A DNA stretch of 64,000 bases from Effrenium voratum (GCA_963377175.1 CAUJNA010001236.1:51001-115000); one strand, 5' to 3'. Positions 1 to 10,900 are shown, numbered from the stretch's first letter. Program-made: numbers and translations. Notes: generated by a model from the sequence alone, not told the origin.

Positions 1-326
1 TCTTCGACATAAGCCTTAGTGTTGTTGGTGGTGACTTTGGAACCAGTTTTGGATGTGGCATCGCCTTCAGCATTGGATTTCCTGCGAGAGGTTGCTCTTC
101 TGTCGGTATCACGATCATAATCAACCTGCTCCATGTTGACGTTATCTGGTTGTTGAGAGGTGGATGGATTCTCATCGACGACCTGCTCCATGGGGCAGTC
201 GGATGTCTCATCTTCCTCATCACGAGCAGGGGATTCCTTCAAAGGGGATGCCCGTCTCTTCGCCAGCGGCTTCGGCGAAGGAGCCGCAGTGCTGGATTGT
301 CCGAAGATCACGTTGAGAAACGGCAT
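1..326 (-). CDS. Hypothetical protein, C-terminus cut by window edge
   Basis: An open minus-strand frame starts at an ATG ending at position 326 (MPFLNVIFGQSS...) and stays open to base 1, about 108 codons. The frame is also open for some distance upstream of that ATG, so the start is uncertain. The product is hydrophilic, rich in Ser, Pro, Asp, Glu and Arg, and shows no domain I recognise. It lies about 190 bases beyond the RNase H stop of the minus-strand copia remnant and in the same orientation. It could therefore be an accessory ORF of that element or the start of a neighbouring gene. Its compositional bias resembles the disordered segments of retroelement proteins, but this is inference. 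Confidence 0.35.
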   Translation of the reverse strand, partial: MPFLNVIFGQSSTAAPSPKPLAKRRASPLKESPARDEEDETSDCPMEQVVDENPSTSQQPDNVNMEQVDYDRDTDRRATSRRKSNAEGDATSKTGSKVTTNNTKAYVE

Positions 327-515
327 GTCTTCGAGGTGGTCAAGCGTACACGATCGCAAAGGTCGGAATGGTTGTAAACCGAAAGTGCTGCGGATGCAGA
401 CACATATTTCTTGAGATTCAAAATGGGTCAAGTGCAAAAACACGCATCACGGATTTGAGGAATTGAAAATGTGCAAAATGAAAAACTCCTGCATCAGAAT
501 TCTTGGACATGTGGA

Positions 516-1070
516 TCATGCCCAGGTTCCCCAACAAGCAAACATGGATTCTGCTACACCGACTCCTGCAAAGGCAACGATGTCGGGTCCGTGCTTCGTA
601 TTGTGTGCTAGCCACTCAACCAAAAATGCCTTGTTCTGCAACATAGTACGGAAGGGCGGATGTGCATCAACATTCAAGAGATTGCCCGTGAGGACGGCCT
701 TGATGAGCTCGTCTGCTTTGGCTGAATGCTTGGTCAGCGAATCTGCCAGGCAGTCTTCACTCCGTACATGTGCAAGATCATGCATCTGTCCACTGTTGCT
801 TTCCTTTCTCAACATTTGGATCAAATGCATTGTCTCTTTCTGTTCCGCTTGATGTGTTGTGGATGCTGTGGTGACAAGATTCTGCGCATCAGTGCGGATG
901 TGTACATCTACGATTTCGCCTGTGATGTCTGACCAGAGACCGCGAAGAAATAATGCTGAACCGTAACAACGCATCAGTCCGTGCAATTCTGCAACAGTTG
1001 TGGACATGGTTGTGGCGGTGATCTTGTGCGTCTCATAGTCGACCAATGAGCCTCTCGAGTTCGATGAGCT
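516..1070 (-). pseudogene. pol: copia RNase H domain, frameshifted from RT
   Basis: The domain begins at the end of the RT frame (VDYPDASYRNNEDKSSQR, with the first Asp of RNase H). It continues after a frame change as VDYETHKITATTMSTTVAEL, with the active-site Glu region, and VHIRTDAQNLVTTAS with the next Asp. It then runs through MLRKESNSGQMHDLAHVRSE to ADSLTKHSAKADEL, the typical copia C-terminal 'ADxLTK' box. The catalytic positions are present, but the frameshift near 1070 separates them from RT. The stop is at 516. Confidence 0.8.
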
Positions 1071-2005
1071 TCTGCGAGAAATATAGCATGCGCGCGTTGG
1101 GATGACTTATCTTCATTGTTGCGATAGGATGCATCTGGATAATCAACTATGCGTGTCTTGCCACGAAGGGGCCAGAATCTCATACTAAGCGGGATGCTTT
1201 TGATGGTCTTCTCAATGGCGCGAACGTCCTCAATGGTCGGTGATGATGCCTTGGATGCACACCTGGAGAACTGATAACCAATGTGGAACTGCGTTCGCGA
1301 TTGTAACCAATTGATCTGACCCAGGACACTTCTGTATGCAGTATGCATTTGTGGAGTAAGAGGAGTGTCGTCCTTCAGGTACTTGTCAAAAGTGATCTTC
1401 TGAAGTTCGTCAATGGCAACGTTCTGATGGACATTGATGTACCAGCCATGCTTGTCATCTTGCTTCCATTTGATGCGTTGTCCTACGAAGAGGCAATCAT
1501 TTTTGTCTTCGGAACCAACTTGAAAATCTTTGCGAAGTCGTCCCATGATTTCCTTCTCGAACACATCATCACCCGTCATAAGAAGATCATCAACATGAAG
1601 AGACAGTGCTCCATGAACTTGTCGATTCTTGGCATTGTTACCGGAAACAGGACCCATAAGGTAATCAACTGCTCCTTCGCGATCGAAAGTCTTGGATGAC
1701 TTCTTTTCAGTCACCAGTGCGGGCTTTGGAAGCTGCTTGCCGTAGTATACATATGTACAACGGTCTGCCCTGGTTGGCACCAGTCCGTAAGAACGGAGTG
1801 CCGAATCAAGGATGTTCCACCATCTGCGGGGTGCGTCATTTAGCCCGTAGGCAGGCTTCTTCATGCGCGCTCCAATGTGTGGTGGATATCCCATTTCAGG
1901 AGGGATCTGACAAATGATGTCACGATGGAGGAATGCTGTCTTCAAGTCCATGTGAAATATATTCCAGCCCTTATTTGCGGCTGCTTGGATTGCAAGGCGG
2001 AAGCC
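974..2005 (-). pseudogene. pol: copia reverse transcriptase (RVT_2), N-terminally truncated
   Basis: The translation contains motif A (NIFHMDLKTAFLH), the copia signature around KKPAYGLNDAPRRWW, and the polymerase YxDD-type box as LHVDDLLMTGDD. Further on is the conserved region between polymerase and RNase H (YRSVLGQINWLQSRTQ). All copia RT landmarks from motif A onward are present, but the N-terminal fingers preceding motif A are missing. The open frame upstream of about 2005 overlaps the gag tail in a different frame and is not RT. The frame fails near 1070, at the start of RNase H. This copy is inactive. Confidence 0.85.
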
Positions 2006-2024
2006 ACTCCTGGATGCAGCAGGA

Positions 2025-3497
2025 CTATCTGTCTGCTGACCATTCTTCTGCTTGTCTTGGAAGCCCCGAAAAACTCTCTGCGATGGCTGCGAACGTCTTG
2101 CATTTTCCCTTGTCATGTCCGCCTTTTCCTTTGCCATTCTCATAGGGTGGATAACCCTTGTTTCCATCATGGGGATACTGGAATTTTGATTTTCCTTTCT
2201 TTCCTTTCTTTCCTTTGCCTTTTCCCCAATATGCCTGGTCGTAGGGATCATAGTTCTCATTGGCCATATTGGCCTTCCCGTCAGAACCGCTTTTTCTGAA
2301 GGGTTTAAAAGCCACCTCGTTGGTGACTGCCCTTTTTGTTTCCTGATTTTCCTTTTCCCTTTCTCTTCTTGAATCTGAAATTCCGCCCTGACACTTTTCT
2401 TGCTATGAACGCATCGTTCTCCTTGAGGACCCAGAATGTCTTTTCATCGTTGTTCGACATGAATCCTTCAAGTCCTTCTTCATCCTCAACCCAAAAGCCT
2501 TCTTCTCCTTCGTATTCACCTTGTTCGATGATGAAGAATGTGTTGCTTCGGTTGCCTCCTTGAGGTCGGATGGATGGATCTTGAATGGATGTAGTGCGTC
2601 TTCAGCATCTCATAGGAGTAGTTCTCTAGTGAAATGTTTCTCAATGACATTGCACTTGTCAGTCTTTCTCTCTGCTGATCTGACAATTCACTCTGTATAA
2701 TGAAAAACTGCGCAATGAGATTATCCCCGAAATAAATGCGTCCCGCTGTCTGCCCTGCATTCCCGTGATATACTGTCTGAGGACTGTTGGATCATCCTCA
2801 TTGAGCAGGACTGGAGGCGGTGCTCGAGTACCAGCTGCTTGCTGATGTCGAGCAATTGTTCTTGCATTTGCGTCCTGTACGGACTGTCGAAATGATGGGG
2901 ACTGTGCCGTGAAAACGGGCATCAAGTCCATCCATGCTGCCTTCAATCTCATGAGAAGGATTTCGAATTTTGTTTTAAAAATGAGGAACTCTTGGTTCTG
3001 CCTTCTATGATTGAAGAAACTGAGGGGCCTGTACAGATACACGTTGGTCGCACCTTTCAAAAAGTACTTCTTCAGCGTGTTCTTGAAGTAGTTGACTCCT
3101 TCATCAGGATCTTGCAAAAGGTCATTTTGGAGGACTGCCTTGTACATATAGGCATCTCCTGTGAGTCTGCTCTTGAGCAGAGGTCCTCTCTTGGGTGCTT
3201 CCACCGTAGTGATTGTCACCCAGTCGTCCACGGTGACTGAGCTGGGCTAAGCGGCCCCCTTGAAGCTCGAAACTGAAACCCGAAAAGCAGGTGAGACGTA
3301 CAATGGCGGCTGCTTGGCATCGATAAATTGAGTGTTTCCTCCGTATAGCCTGTTGGTTTGGCCATACTTGAATAGGCTTCCATGAAGCCTTCTCCATCGG
3401 ATGACATCTTCCCTTGGATCTCTGCGAAGGGAACTGGTACCCTGTCATAGTAGAGGTCGTTGATTTGGTCCTTGGATCTATTCCGGAGAGAGTCCAA
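2025..3497 (-). pseudogene. gag: copia-type gag, frameshifted
   Basis: The N-terminal part lies at about 3497-3216. The main capsid-like block (3231-2659) starts MDDWVTITTVEAP and continues with a helical segment (KSRLTGDAYMYK, YFKNTLKKYFLKG, FKTKFEILLMRLKAAW) resembling the UBN2/retrotran_gag type seen in copia elements. Translation continues in another frame (about 2660-2310) through an acidic stretch (EYEGEEGFWVEDEEG). It ends in a Lys/Gly-rich tail at 2315-2025 (GKGKGKKGKKGKSK) that would suit nucleic-acid binding. At least two frame changes are needed to read it through. No zinc knuckle is visible in the surviving tail. Confidence 0.7.
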
Positions 3498-5534
3498 TAT
3501 GCCAATATGGAGGATTGGAGGATGGATTGTTTCTGGTGGCTTGTGTTACTACGAATCCTGTAAAGCGGTCTGCAAGCCTTTTTATCAATGTACCATGAGT
3601 CGAATGACTGTACAAATGACTTGAAGCGCCTTGAGCCATCATGTCAGCGGAGTGTGTGAATAGGTCAATGTGCAACAAAAAGCAACACAGATAAGGGGGG
3701 AAACTGTAACTTGACACCTGGGCACGTCGCAAGGTACCTTTTTCTCACCCCCCCGCCCCCAAACAAAAATTGACGGACATGTTCAAGGATTTTCCTGGGA
3801 AGCTTGATAGGGTGGGTCGGGGGGGTGGGGGAGTCGCAAAATGTAAGCTGATGATGCTGGAGGGGCAGATGCGGCGCATGCGCAGAGCTTTTTTGAAGGC
3901 AAGTTCATGAAATTGTAACTTGGTTATGTGCGAGGTACCTTGCTGATAGGTCCACGAGCGTCCAAAATGTAATCTTACACTTGGCACGTCTCCTGAAGAA
4001 AATGTAATCTTACACTTTTAGTTGCCACACCCCGAAAAATGTCAATTACATTTTCAGACATCCCCCCGCTTAACTGGGTAGGGTAGTGTATATACATACA
4101 TGCAGATTGGTGCTGGTTTGGTCCATTGTGTCTTTCTGCAGACTTTGCTCGTCTCGCCATTTCTTTCTTCTTTTTTTCCCCGCCATGCGGTTGTTTGTCT
4201 TTGCTCTTCTTTTCATGTGTCAAAGGGACAATTGGTCGCGTCAAATTTCAACAAATGGGTATGGGCCGGTATGGGTCAAAGTTAAAGCACCAGGAATTGG
4301 ACCAGAGGTTAGGGTGCCATGCTGGGGTTACCCTGTTTTTGACCCTCTCGCCAAATGGCCGCGGCCAGCAATTGGCAGGCCTCTTGCACCGCGACAAACC
4401 CGGGAGAGGAGCTCTTCGCCGTGGGGTCCTGCAAGGAGTGCCGCGGACGGGGGAGCTATGTGTGCGTCTTTGTAGACCCCCCAAAACCCGTCGGTTTCCT
4501 TGCAGTTTCCCGTTTTACGAGAAAAAAGGAGGGCGACCCTCAAAATGTCAGGCACCCGTAGTTTTTTTGCGACTGGAGGGTCAACCTGCCAATGCTAAGT
4601 TTGGAATTTGCTGGAGCTGCGGGGCAGACATGCAAGTGCATAGGGTGTTTCGGGAGACATGGGAGTTGTGGCGGTCACCGTTTGTCTCCGGGTCCGTTCA
4701 TGGCCTCCTGGCTTGGCGCTTGGGAAGCGTTGCCTCAGGGTTTTGCCATTTCGACCGAGGCTGGGCTCTTGGGATCCCGTCAAGGGCTTGCAGCTGGAGA
4801 CGACCCCGGAGATTTTCCCCCGATGGCTCTCCGCGCAGGCGGGAGGAATGTGAGAACCCACAAAAGAGGCTTGCAGGTTTTGGAGGGTGGACCAGGATAG
4901 CTGCTTAGATGGCAACCTATCCTGCGTGGAAGGTTCCTTGTCTGAACGGACGGCCATTGATGTTGTGACACAGCCCAAATTGAGATTCGAACGTTGACGA
5001 TTGGGATTCCACAGTTTCCATAGCGCCGAAGGAAGTGTGGGAGGCACCGTACAAAATGTCAGACCTGCCTCAGCAAGTGCCTGCTTTGTTGCCACCGTTC
5101 TGGGCTTTGCCTGAGGTCGAGGTCATTCCGGGCAAGGTCAGTTTTAAGCCGCTTGTTTGCAGCCTATGTCTTGCAGGGGGCGAAGTAGGGATAAGACTGG
5201 TCGTTAGGGGGCATGCCCAGAACTTTACGGTGGTTTCCATCGCTTGCCATGTGTTCCGACCAACTCAGCCCATGTTTTGAGGCTGGTCATCGTGGGGCCT
5301 GGTGGTGCCCGTTGGGAGGGCGGTGAGAACAGAACGATGCTCCTCGGCACTCCGATCCCAAAGGGATCCGAAATCTTGGGCTTGGTAATTGGTACGTCAC
5401 TCGGAACAGTCTGGATGGCCCATATGGCAAACACAGGGCCTGTCTGTTCCAAGCGGCGGTGATCCAAGACTGCTGTTGAAGAAATGCAAGACCTGGGCAT
5501 GGGGCTTGTTCAGCATGTTCTGCAGGAAATCTTG
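3498..5534. other. No convincing gene
   Basis: Open frames here are short and look like shadows. The only structure seen is a 19-base direct repeat (AAAATGTAATCTTACACTT) at 3964-3982 and 3999-4017, G/C-rich tracts near 3740-3840, and a GGTACC-containing motif at about 3730 and 3935. Part of this stretch may be the decayed 5' LTR and leader of the minus-strand copia remnant, but no matching partner repeat was found. Confidence 0.5.
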
Positions 5535-5539
5535 TTTTC
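5535..5539. repeat. Target-site duplication of outer element A, left
   Basis: TTTTC immediately precedes the TG of the 5' LTR and is repeated immediately after the CA of the 3' LTR at 23239-23243. Confidence 0.9.
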
Positions 5540-5898
5540 TGTGATTAGCCATGGTTTAATCCATCACCAGGGATGTCGCGATAGTGACTGACCGGTGGTG
5601 TCTGGCTCAAGTTTGCGGGTCCGTCGCGCCTTGGATGAGCGTCGCCGGGTCCCCGCGTCGATCTTCGTGTCGGTGGAGAAAGAGACATCGGCCCGGGGCA
5701 GATTGGTGGGGTCCGCCCGTGCGGTTCATCGTCGATCAAGGTTGCGGGTACTTGTATTCTTGGTTGTTGTTCTCTGGTGTGTGGGAAACCCTGATCTTTG
5801 GGACCGGGGATTGGTTTGCTTTTGGGGAACCTTTCTTTTGTGGCTCGTTTACCCCCAACTAACCCCTTGCCTGGGCACAGGTTCGTGCCCGAATCACA
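5540..5898 (+). repeat. 5' LTR of element A
   Basis: This 359-base LTR starts TG and ends CA. It matches 22858-23238 closely by eye, with a handful of substitutions; the 3' copy carries about 20 extra bases near 23085-23105. It contains TGGCTCAAG at 5603-5611, identical to the end of the dinoflagellate spliced leader. Confidence 0.92.
5603..5611 (+). promoter_or_regulatory. Spliced-leader-like 9-mer in LTR A
   Basis: TGGCTCAAG equals the last nine bases of the dinoflagellate trans-spliced leader (...TTTTGGCTCAAG). The same 9-mer lies at 22921-22929 in the 3' LTR. It may be a relic of a trans-spliced RNA copied back into DNA, or chance. Confidence 0.45.
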
Positions 5899-5912
5899 GG
5901 TTATCAGCCGTA
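5899..5912 (+). other. Primer-binding-like site of element A
   Basis: GGTTATCAGCCGTA follows the 5' LTR directly. The same 14 bases follow the 5' LTR of the unrelated element B. The site resembles the initiator-tRNA-Met type site (TGGTATCAGAGC) used by many copia elements. Confidence 0.65.
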
Positions 5913-6059
5913 GGACTTTCCTACGCGCTTGAGACCATCAACTACGAGCTCAATGAGGTTGACCCCACGATCCCGTAGGAGTGTCGTGGATGAGGAGGCT
6001 ATCCTAGGTGGTCTCCGTTCAGGTGAGCACACCCCGAAGCCGTGGCAGGTACACTCACG

Positions 6060-7519
6060 ATGGAGACGACCGCATTTTCCGTCAGGCCACCGATGATGAG
6101 CAAGGACGAGGAGCTCGCCCTGATAGGGGCGGCTCCGAATCAGGTTTCGGACAAGGACATTTGGAATTCATCAGTATGGCGATGAACATTCCCCCCCTCA
6201 TGCGGACGACCTGGAGGCCATGCCTAATCCAAAGCCTCTTTTTCCAGGTGAATTACAGGCTTCGGATGAGTTCGAGGACAGACCGCGAGGACCAGGAACC
6301 ATGATTAAAATCTCGAAGATCTCAAAATCCAGGTCAGTTTGTTTGATGAGGACGAGGAGAGGGCATTCGCATGTATCGGATACGATGACCTGTTGTGCTC
6401 AACTGCAGGGTGGGGCGGTAGCGTGAAGCCTGAATCTGATACTGATAGGCCCAACCCAGCTTCAGCGACTCCTTTTGAGTTCGATAATGATGAAGATTAT
6501 GCCGCATTTGCGGATGCTTGTGAGAAGGAAGAAAGTTTGTCAGATCGAAGTGCAAGGAGCCGTGATGCTGCGAGGGCCAGGAGCCTCACGTGAGGACAGG
6601 GACACCCGGAACGAAAGAGAGCGGATCCGGGAGAGTCGGGACACTCTTAGGGGTTTGGAGACCATCCATGACGGAAGAGGACCGATAGGTCCTCCCGTGA
6701 TTGAACCCGTCCCAAATGTTCCCCCTTTTCCAAATATCACTTTTGGAGGACCGCTGCATCAAAGAGTCGAGGACATTAACCGGACTACTGGTTCGCCCAG
6801 GATTACTGAGCGGGCCGCCAACGTGGTTGAACCAGGTGCAAGGGATGGAAGACTTGCAGGTGCACTGGAGATCGAGGACCGTCCGCCGATCGCAAGCCCG
6901 TTAGGGCGAGACCTCAGCGACCTCGAGCCACTAAGGTCAAGTAATGAGTTTACTCCTCACTGGGGATCAGCCAGCAGGGAACGCAGTGTTTCTGCGAAGA
7001 GGCCGTCATCCTTAGCCGGAGGGACCGATAGGTCGAAGGCGAGGAGGGCTAGCCCGGAACCGATAGGTTCAACGCCCCGGGATGAGGACATGTTTGATCC
7101 AGCAGATGTTCATCCTGCTTCCGGCCCCAGAGAGCGCACCAGAGTTGAAAGGGTTCCTGACAGGATCGAGATATCGACCCCTCCGGCCCTCAGATATTAT
7201 TCTTCTGGTGACTCCGGTGACGCTAGGAGTAAGGAAGTATTTGGTTTGCACATCCAGGAGATGTTCGAAAGAGGCGAAGTTTCTAGCTCTGTTGTGAACA
7301 CTCTCAATGCTTTTGCTAATCAGATCAGGACGGTCAGGTGAATTCCATGCGCAGGGAGTGGCATGATGAGATGAAGGACAGGACTAGTCGCTTGGCCACC
7401 GAGGTTGAGACCAAAGCGGACGCTGATCGAATGCGGTTGATAGTTCAACGGTTTGCCGGTGAGATCGTTCCCGATAGTAGAACGACCGTTAGGCATGCAA
7501 TCGATGAGCAGAGCGAAAT
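6060..7519 (+). pseudogene. gag-like gene of element A, 5' part
   Basis: Translation begins well at ATG 6060 (METTAFSVRPPMMSKDEEL...) but changes frame several times: blocks at about 6220-6330, 6339-6593, 6590-7341 and 7338-7519. The product is charged and Pro/Arg-rich, with a helical stretch near the end (EWHDEMKDRTSRLATEVETKA). It is cut after IDEQSEI at 7519 by insertion of element B and resumes at 21016. No enzymatic motif is seen. I call it gag-like from its position after the leader and primer site and from its charged, coiled character. The exact family is unknown. Confidence 0.55.
7515..7519. repeat. Target-site duplication of element B, left
   Basis: GAAAT precedes the 5' LTR of B and is repeated at 21016-21020 directly after its 3' LTR. 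Removing B and one copy restores continuity of the gag-like sequence of element A. Confidence 0.92.
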
Positions 7520-7863
7520 TGTTAAAACCCTCCTGGCCCCGTGCCTAAATTGGGAAGCTGTTCAGTGTTGGTGTTGGTTACATTGTTCCATTGACTGCCG
7601 TTTGGCTCAAGTCACAAGTAGGGCTCAAGGTCTTGCATGAACTACGTTTGCACGTGATCGACCATAGAGAGTGGAAAATACTTCATTCGCGCTGCAGCTG
7701 CCAGGATCACCATCGTGGTTTTTGGTCCCTATCCCTTACAACAGTTTACACGGGTTCGGCTATAACGGTTTGACCGTATACACCTTTTCTACGTGGTTGG
7801 TTACACAGCTGGAGGGTTCGGTGGACAGCGTCCCACGGGACGTCACCTTGCCGTCTCTTGACA
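7520..7863 (+). repeat. 5' LTR of element B
   Basis: This 344-base LTR is nearly identical to 20666-21015. The differences seen are about five substitutions, a 6-7 base indel near 7564 and a single-base indel near 7787. Confidence 0.95.
7601..7611 (+). promoter_or_regulatory. Spliced-leader-like 11-mer in LTR B
   Basis: TTTGGCTCAAG matches the last 11 bases of the dinoflagellate spliced leader. The 3' LTR copy (20756-20764) retains TGGCTCAAG but is changed just upstream. Confidence 0.5.
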
Positions 7864-7877
7864 GGTTATCAGCCGTA
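7864..7877 (+). other. Primer-binding-like site of element B
   Basis: GGTTATCAGCCGTA sits directly after the LTR terminal CA and is identical to the site in element A. This is where minus-strand DNA synthesis should be primed. Confidence 0.65.
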
Positions 7878-7961
7878 TCGACAAGCTCTACACTGGACGG
7901 AGAGACAGCTGGTTTATTGCGGGTACAGGAACTATAGAGGGACAATAACCTACACGGTACA

Positions 7962-10614
7962 ATGGCATCTTCAGCGAGCCCAAGTACTGCAACTTTTGGG
8001 AACGACAGCTCAGAGGGATCCAATGGATTGATGGCTCTTCCTGCAGTAATGGATTTGGTCGCAGATTCACAGGATGAACGTGGGAGCGGAGGATCCGCAC
8101 TATTCAGCGACATATCCACACCCACTAGGTCATGGAAACAGATCGCTATTCATCAGGAGAAGATCATCATCTTCGCCAGCGACTCCGCGGACGTCGCAGA
8201 AGGGCGTGAGGTCGACATCGAAAGGTGGGAGATCCAAATCACCCACGAGTGCCGAGTTTCGCGCCGCGATTAAAGAAAAGAATAAGATGGAGATGGAGAT
8301 CGGGGAGTATCAGAAGACACTTGATGAAATGTCGGCAGCAATGGCAAATCTTCATCAAGAAGACTATGGGAGCACCATCCGGATCCAAGAGCTGGAGAGA
8401 CGATGTGAGATTGCCAGCAAGCAATCGGGACATCTTGTGAGTCATCACCAACACCATATGGCGGAGGCCTGGCGCAAGTTTGAGGAGGAAGCCCAACAGA
8501 TGCGCAAGGTGGAGATGAACGCATATCAATACGGGGAGAAGAAGGACATGGAGTCGAATGTTATGATGCAACAGATGAGACAAGCTGAGGGAACTATTGT
8601 GGAGCAGAAACGGGAGATTGCAGTGATGAGATCCTATATGGCAAGCGAGAAGTCGGCCGCACAGGAATCAGCTATACATGCAAATCAGATACACCGTGAG
8701 GCTTCACAACAGATATCAGTTTATCAGCAACAGATCAGAGGTATTGAGTCATCTACATCCATCGAGAAGTTCAACGAAGAGGAGATGGTTCGAAGTCTGA
8801 AATCACAGTTGGAACATGCACTCGTCAAACGCCCCGAGATGCACTCGATGGAGGACTCCAGGGAGCAGCTGATGACGAGACTGAATGACGTTACGACATT
8901 CGCAGAGCAAGAGTCGAAGAGAGCAGAATGCTTGCTTCGCGAGAAGGAAGAGATCATCAAACAGTATGAATCCGACGTGTCGAAGAAGGACCAGATGATT
9001 GCTATCGAGGGTGGTCATCGTCAAGATGTAATCTTGGAATTGGCCCAGGTCAGAGAAGCAAAACAAGAAAAACGGTGCACGAAAGAGGCCGAGTATTGGA
9101 GAATGACAGCTAAAGGGGTGTATGATGAGTACCTCGAGGAGATGCGCGAGCTTCAGGGACAACTGAAGGAGCGGGAGGCGACGCTCAAACAAGAAGAGAG
9201 CTTCGTTCGTCAGCTCGATGCGGATAATGAGGAACTCAGGGCACTCAAGAAGCTGGAGATACACGAAGCCTCGGGCAGTAAGGATGGACATCGTGAACGA
9301 GCAGTAGTGAAACGCGCTGAGGGAGGACCCCAAACTAATTCGACTAGGGAAGACAAGAAGGTGACTCGGTTATACCCGTCATCATCATCTAATCAGATCC
9401 CTAATTCGTCGCTAGTGCCAGGTTCGATTGTCTTTCCGTCTTTGGGTAATCCAATGATCGATGTACACCTATCACAGATGCAAGGAGTTGTTGGGCGTGT
9501 CCCACAATCCGCTACTACGACTGGTGGTGGTGGTAATGGAGGTGGAAACGACGGTGCTACACCCCCATTGGATTACGGTGGATTCTCGCCCAATGGAAAT
9601 CGACAAGGGCTAGGTCGACGTCAATTGAGCCTAACAGGTGGTGGGGGAGGACCCCCAGATGATCCACCCGATGACGAGGACGAGGATGACGACGACGAAG
9701 AGGATGAAGAGGACGAGGAAGAAGAAGATGACAGTCGGACACGGAGGGGGCGCAGAAGATTGAGGGATGATCGCGAGATCAAGATCGAGAGACCGAGGAT
9801 TTCAAGGAAAGAAGCTGAGAGGGTATCTATTCCCCCTTGGCCAAAGATCCATCAGCTCGACAACTGGAAAATGCAATTGCTGATGAATGTTCTAAGCGCA
9901 TGCGCAGATCCAGATACCGACACATGGACGAAATGGTTGGAACAGGCTCTTGGGTTAAACCCAGACCTCAATTTGCTGAGCGACTCCGGCGGCGATAGAT
10001 TCGCTACAATAGACATCAAAATGGCCATGGGAATGCAGAACATGCCAGACGAGGCCAAAGACGTGTACCTCGACGCTACGTGACATTCGGAACTACGACA
10101 TCAACAAGGGGTGATCGTGAAGGGACGAGAGTTGGTGGCATTGGTCATGCAATCATTCAGGACGTCTGATCGAACAGACCTTGTCTACCACATCGAGCAC
10201 TTATTTAACCTCGACTTCCCTGCAGACAAGAATTTGGTTGTATTCAGGAACAAGTGGTATGACTTATTGCTGAAGATGAGGAGCGAGGATAGACCCAGCA
10301 TGCTGGCTCTCAGAGATATTCTATACAGGAAGATCAAAGGGAGCAGGAAGATGGAATTTGGTCTGAATGCGTATCATCGGCTGCCAGACAAACATCCTCA
10401 AAAGTCGTATGAATTCTTACTGGCATTGATTGACCACCAAATCAAATCGGATCGAGAGGATCTGATGCTCGACATGAAGGAGAAGTCGGTCAAATCCATG
10501 ATGAAATCAGGCGGCAAAGACGCAGCTCCGGCTGCTGGCAAGTCCTGTGCTCCCGAAGGCCAAAGCAAAGGGTCACGCTGGCAAGAACGGCAAGTCCGAC
10601 GGTGCCAACGATAG
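7962..10614 (+). pseudogene. gag: gag of element B: coiled coil, acidic linker, capsid-like block
   Basis: A plausible start is ATG 7962 (MASSASPSTATFG). The frame changes around 8130 into a long open stretch ending at 10083. That part holds about 330 residues of predicted coiled coil (heptad-rich, many Glu/Lys/Gln, roughly 8270-9260), a Gly-rich segment (about 9520-9660) and a run of Asp/Glu at about 9665-9730. A conserved-looking block then begins SIPPWPKIHQLDNWK (from about 9820). After the stop at 10081-10083 the same protein continues (GRELVALVMQSFRTSDRTDLVYHIEHLF) to 10614, like the helical capsid part of copia gag proteins. An indel or stop therefore splits the capsid region. Coiled-coil N-termini could drive particle assembly, but that is inference. 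Confidence 0.7.
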
Positions 10615-10900
10615 AGGCAAGAGTCCGAGCGGAAACAAAGAGAACCCATGTTGGTATCACTTCAAAGCGGAGAAGGGGTGCTTGAAGGGGAATGAATGCA
10701 CATTTTCCCACAGCAAGAAGACGGAACACAAGCTGGAGAACATGCCCAAAAGGAAAAGGGAAAGGTAAATCCAAATCCAGATCATCATCACCAAAGAGGG
10801 AGGATGGGGCATGCTTCGCGTTCCAGAAGGGAAAGTGTGAGAAAGGGAGTGCTTGCAAATATAAGCACGAGCTCATCAAGAACAATTCAGCTCCGGCAAC
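10547..10900 (+). pseudogene. gag: gag nucleocapsid with two CCCH zinc fingers, split by a frame change
   Basis: The first finger at 10649-10711 reads C-x9-C-x5-C-x3-H (CWYHF...FSH). The second at 10812-10868 reads C-x7-C-x5-C-x3-H (CFAFQKGKCEKGSACKYKH). Lys/Gly/Ser-rich linkers surround both. The two fingers lie in different frames (10547-10768 and 10692 onward), so an indel separates them. Most copia gag proteins carry a CCHC knuckle instead. CCCH fingers bind RNA, so here they probably replace the knuckle in genome packaging. Confidence 0.75.

Larger units (their letters stand above)
516..3497 (-). mobile_element. Ty1/copia-class retrotransposon remnant, minus strand
   Basis: Read on the minus strand, the order is gag (3497-2025), then reverse transcriptase (from about 2005) and RNase H (to 516). 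This is copia-class order, but the protease and integrase that should lie between gag and RT are absent: the gag frame ends at 2025 and RT homology begins about 20 bases later. Several frame breaks show the copy is dead. I could not identify its LTRs; the 5' LTR would lie above 3500 and the 3' LTR below 516, possibly outside the window. Confidence 0.85.

Noticed and set aside
4265..4355. Further family 1 introner copy (GGGTCAAA ... TTTTTGACCC)
   Set aside because: Only the short ends match; the shared interior core is absent.
4126..4908. 260-codon open frame on the plus strand
   Set aside because: No domain, uneven composition and overlapping frames of similar length; not supportable as a gene.
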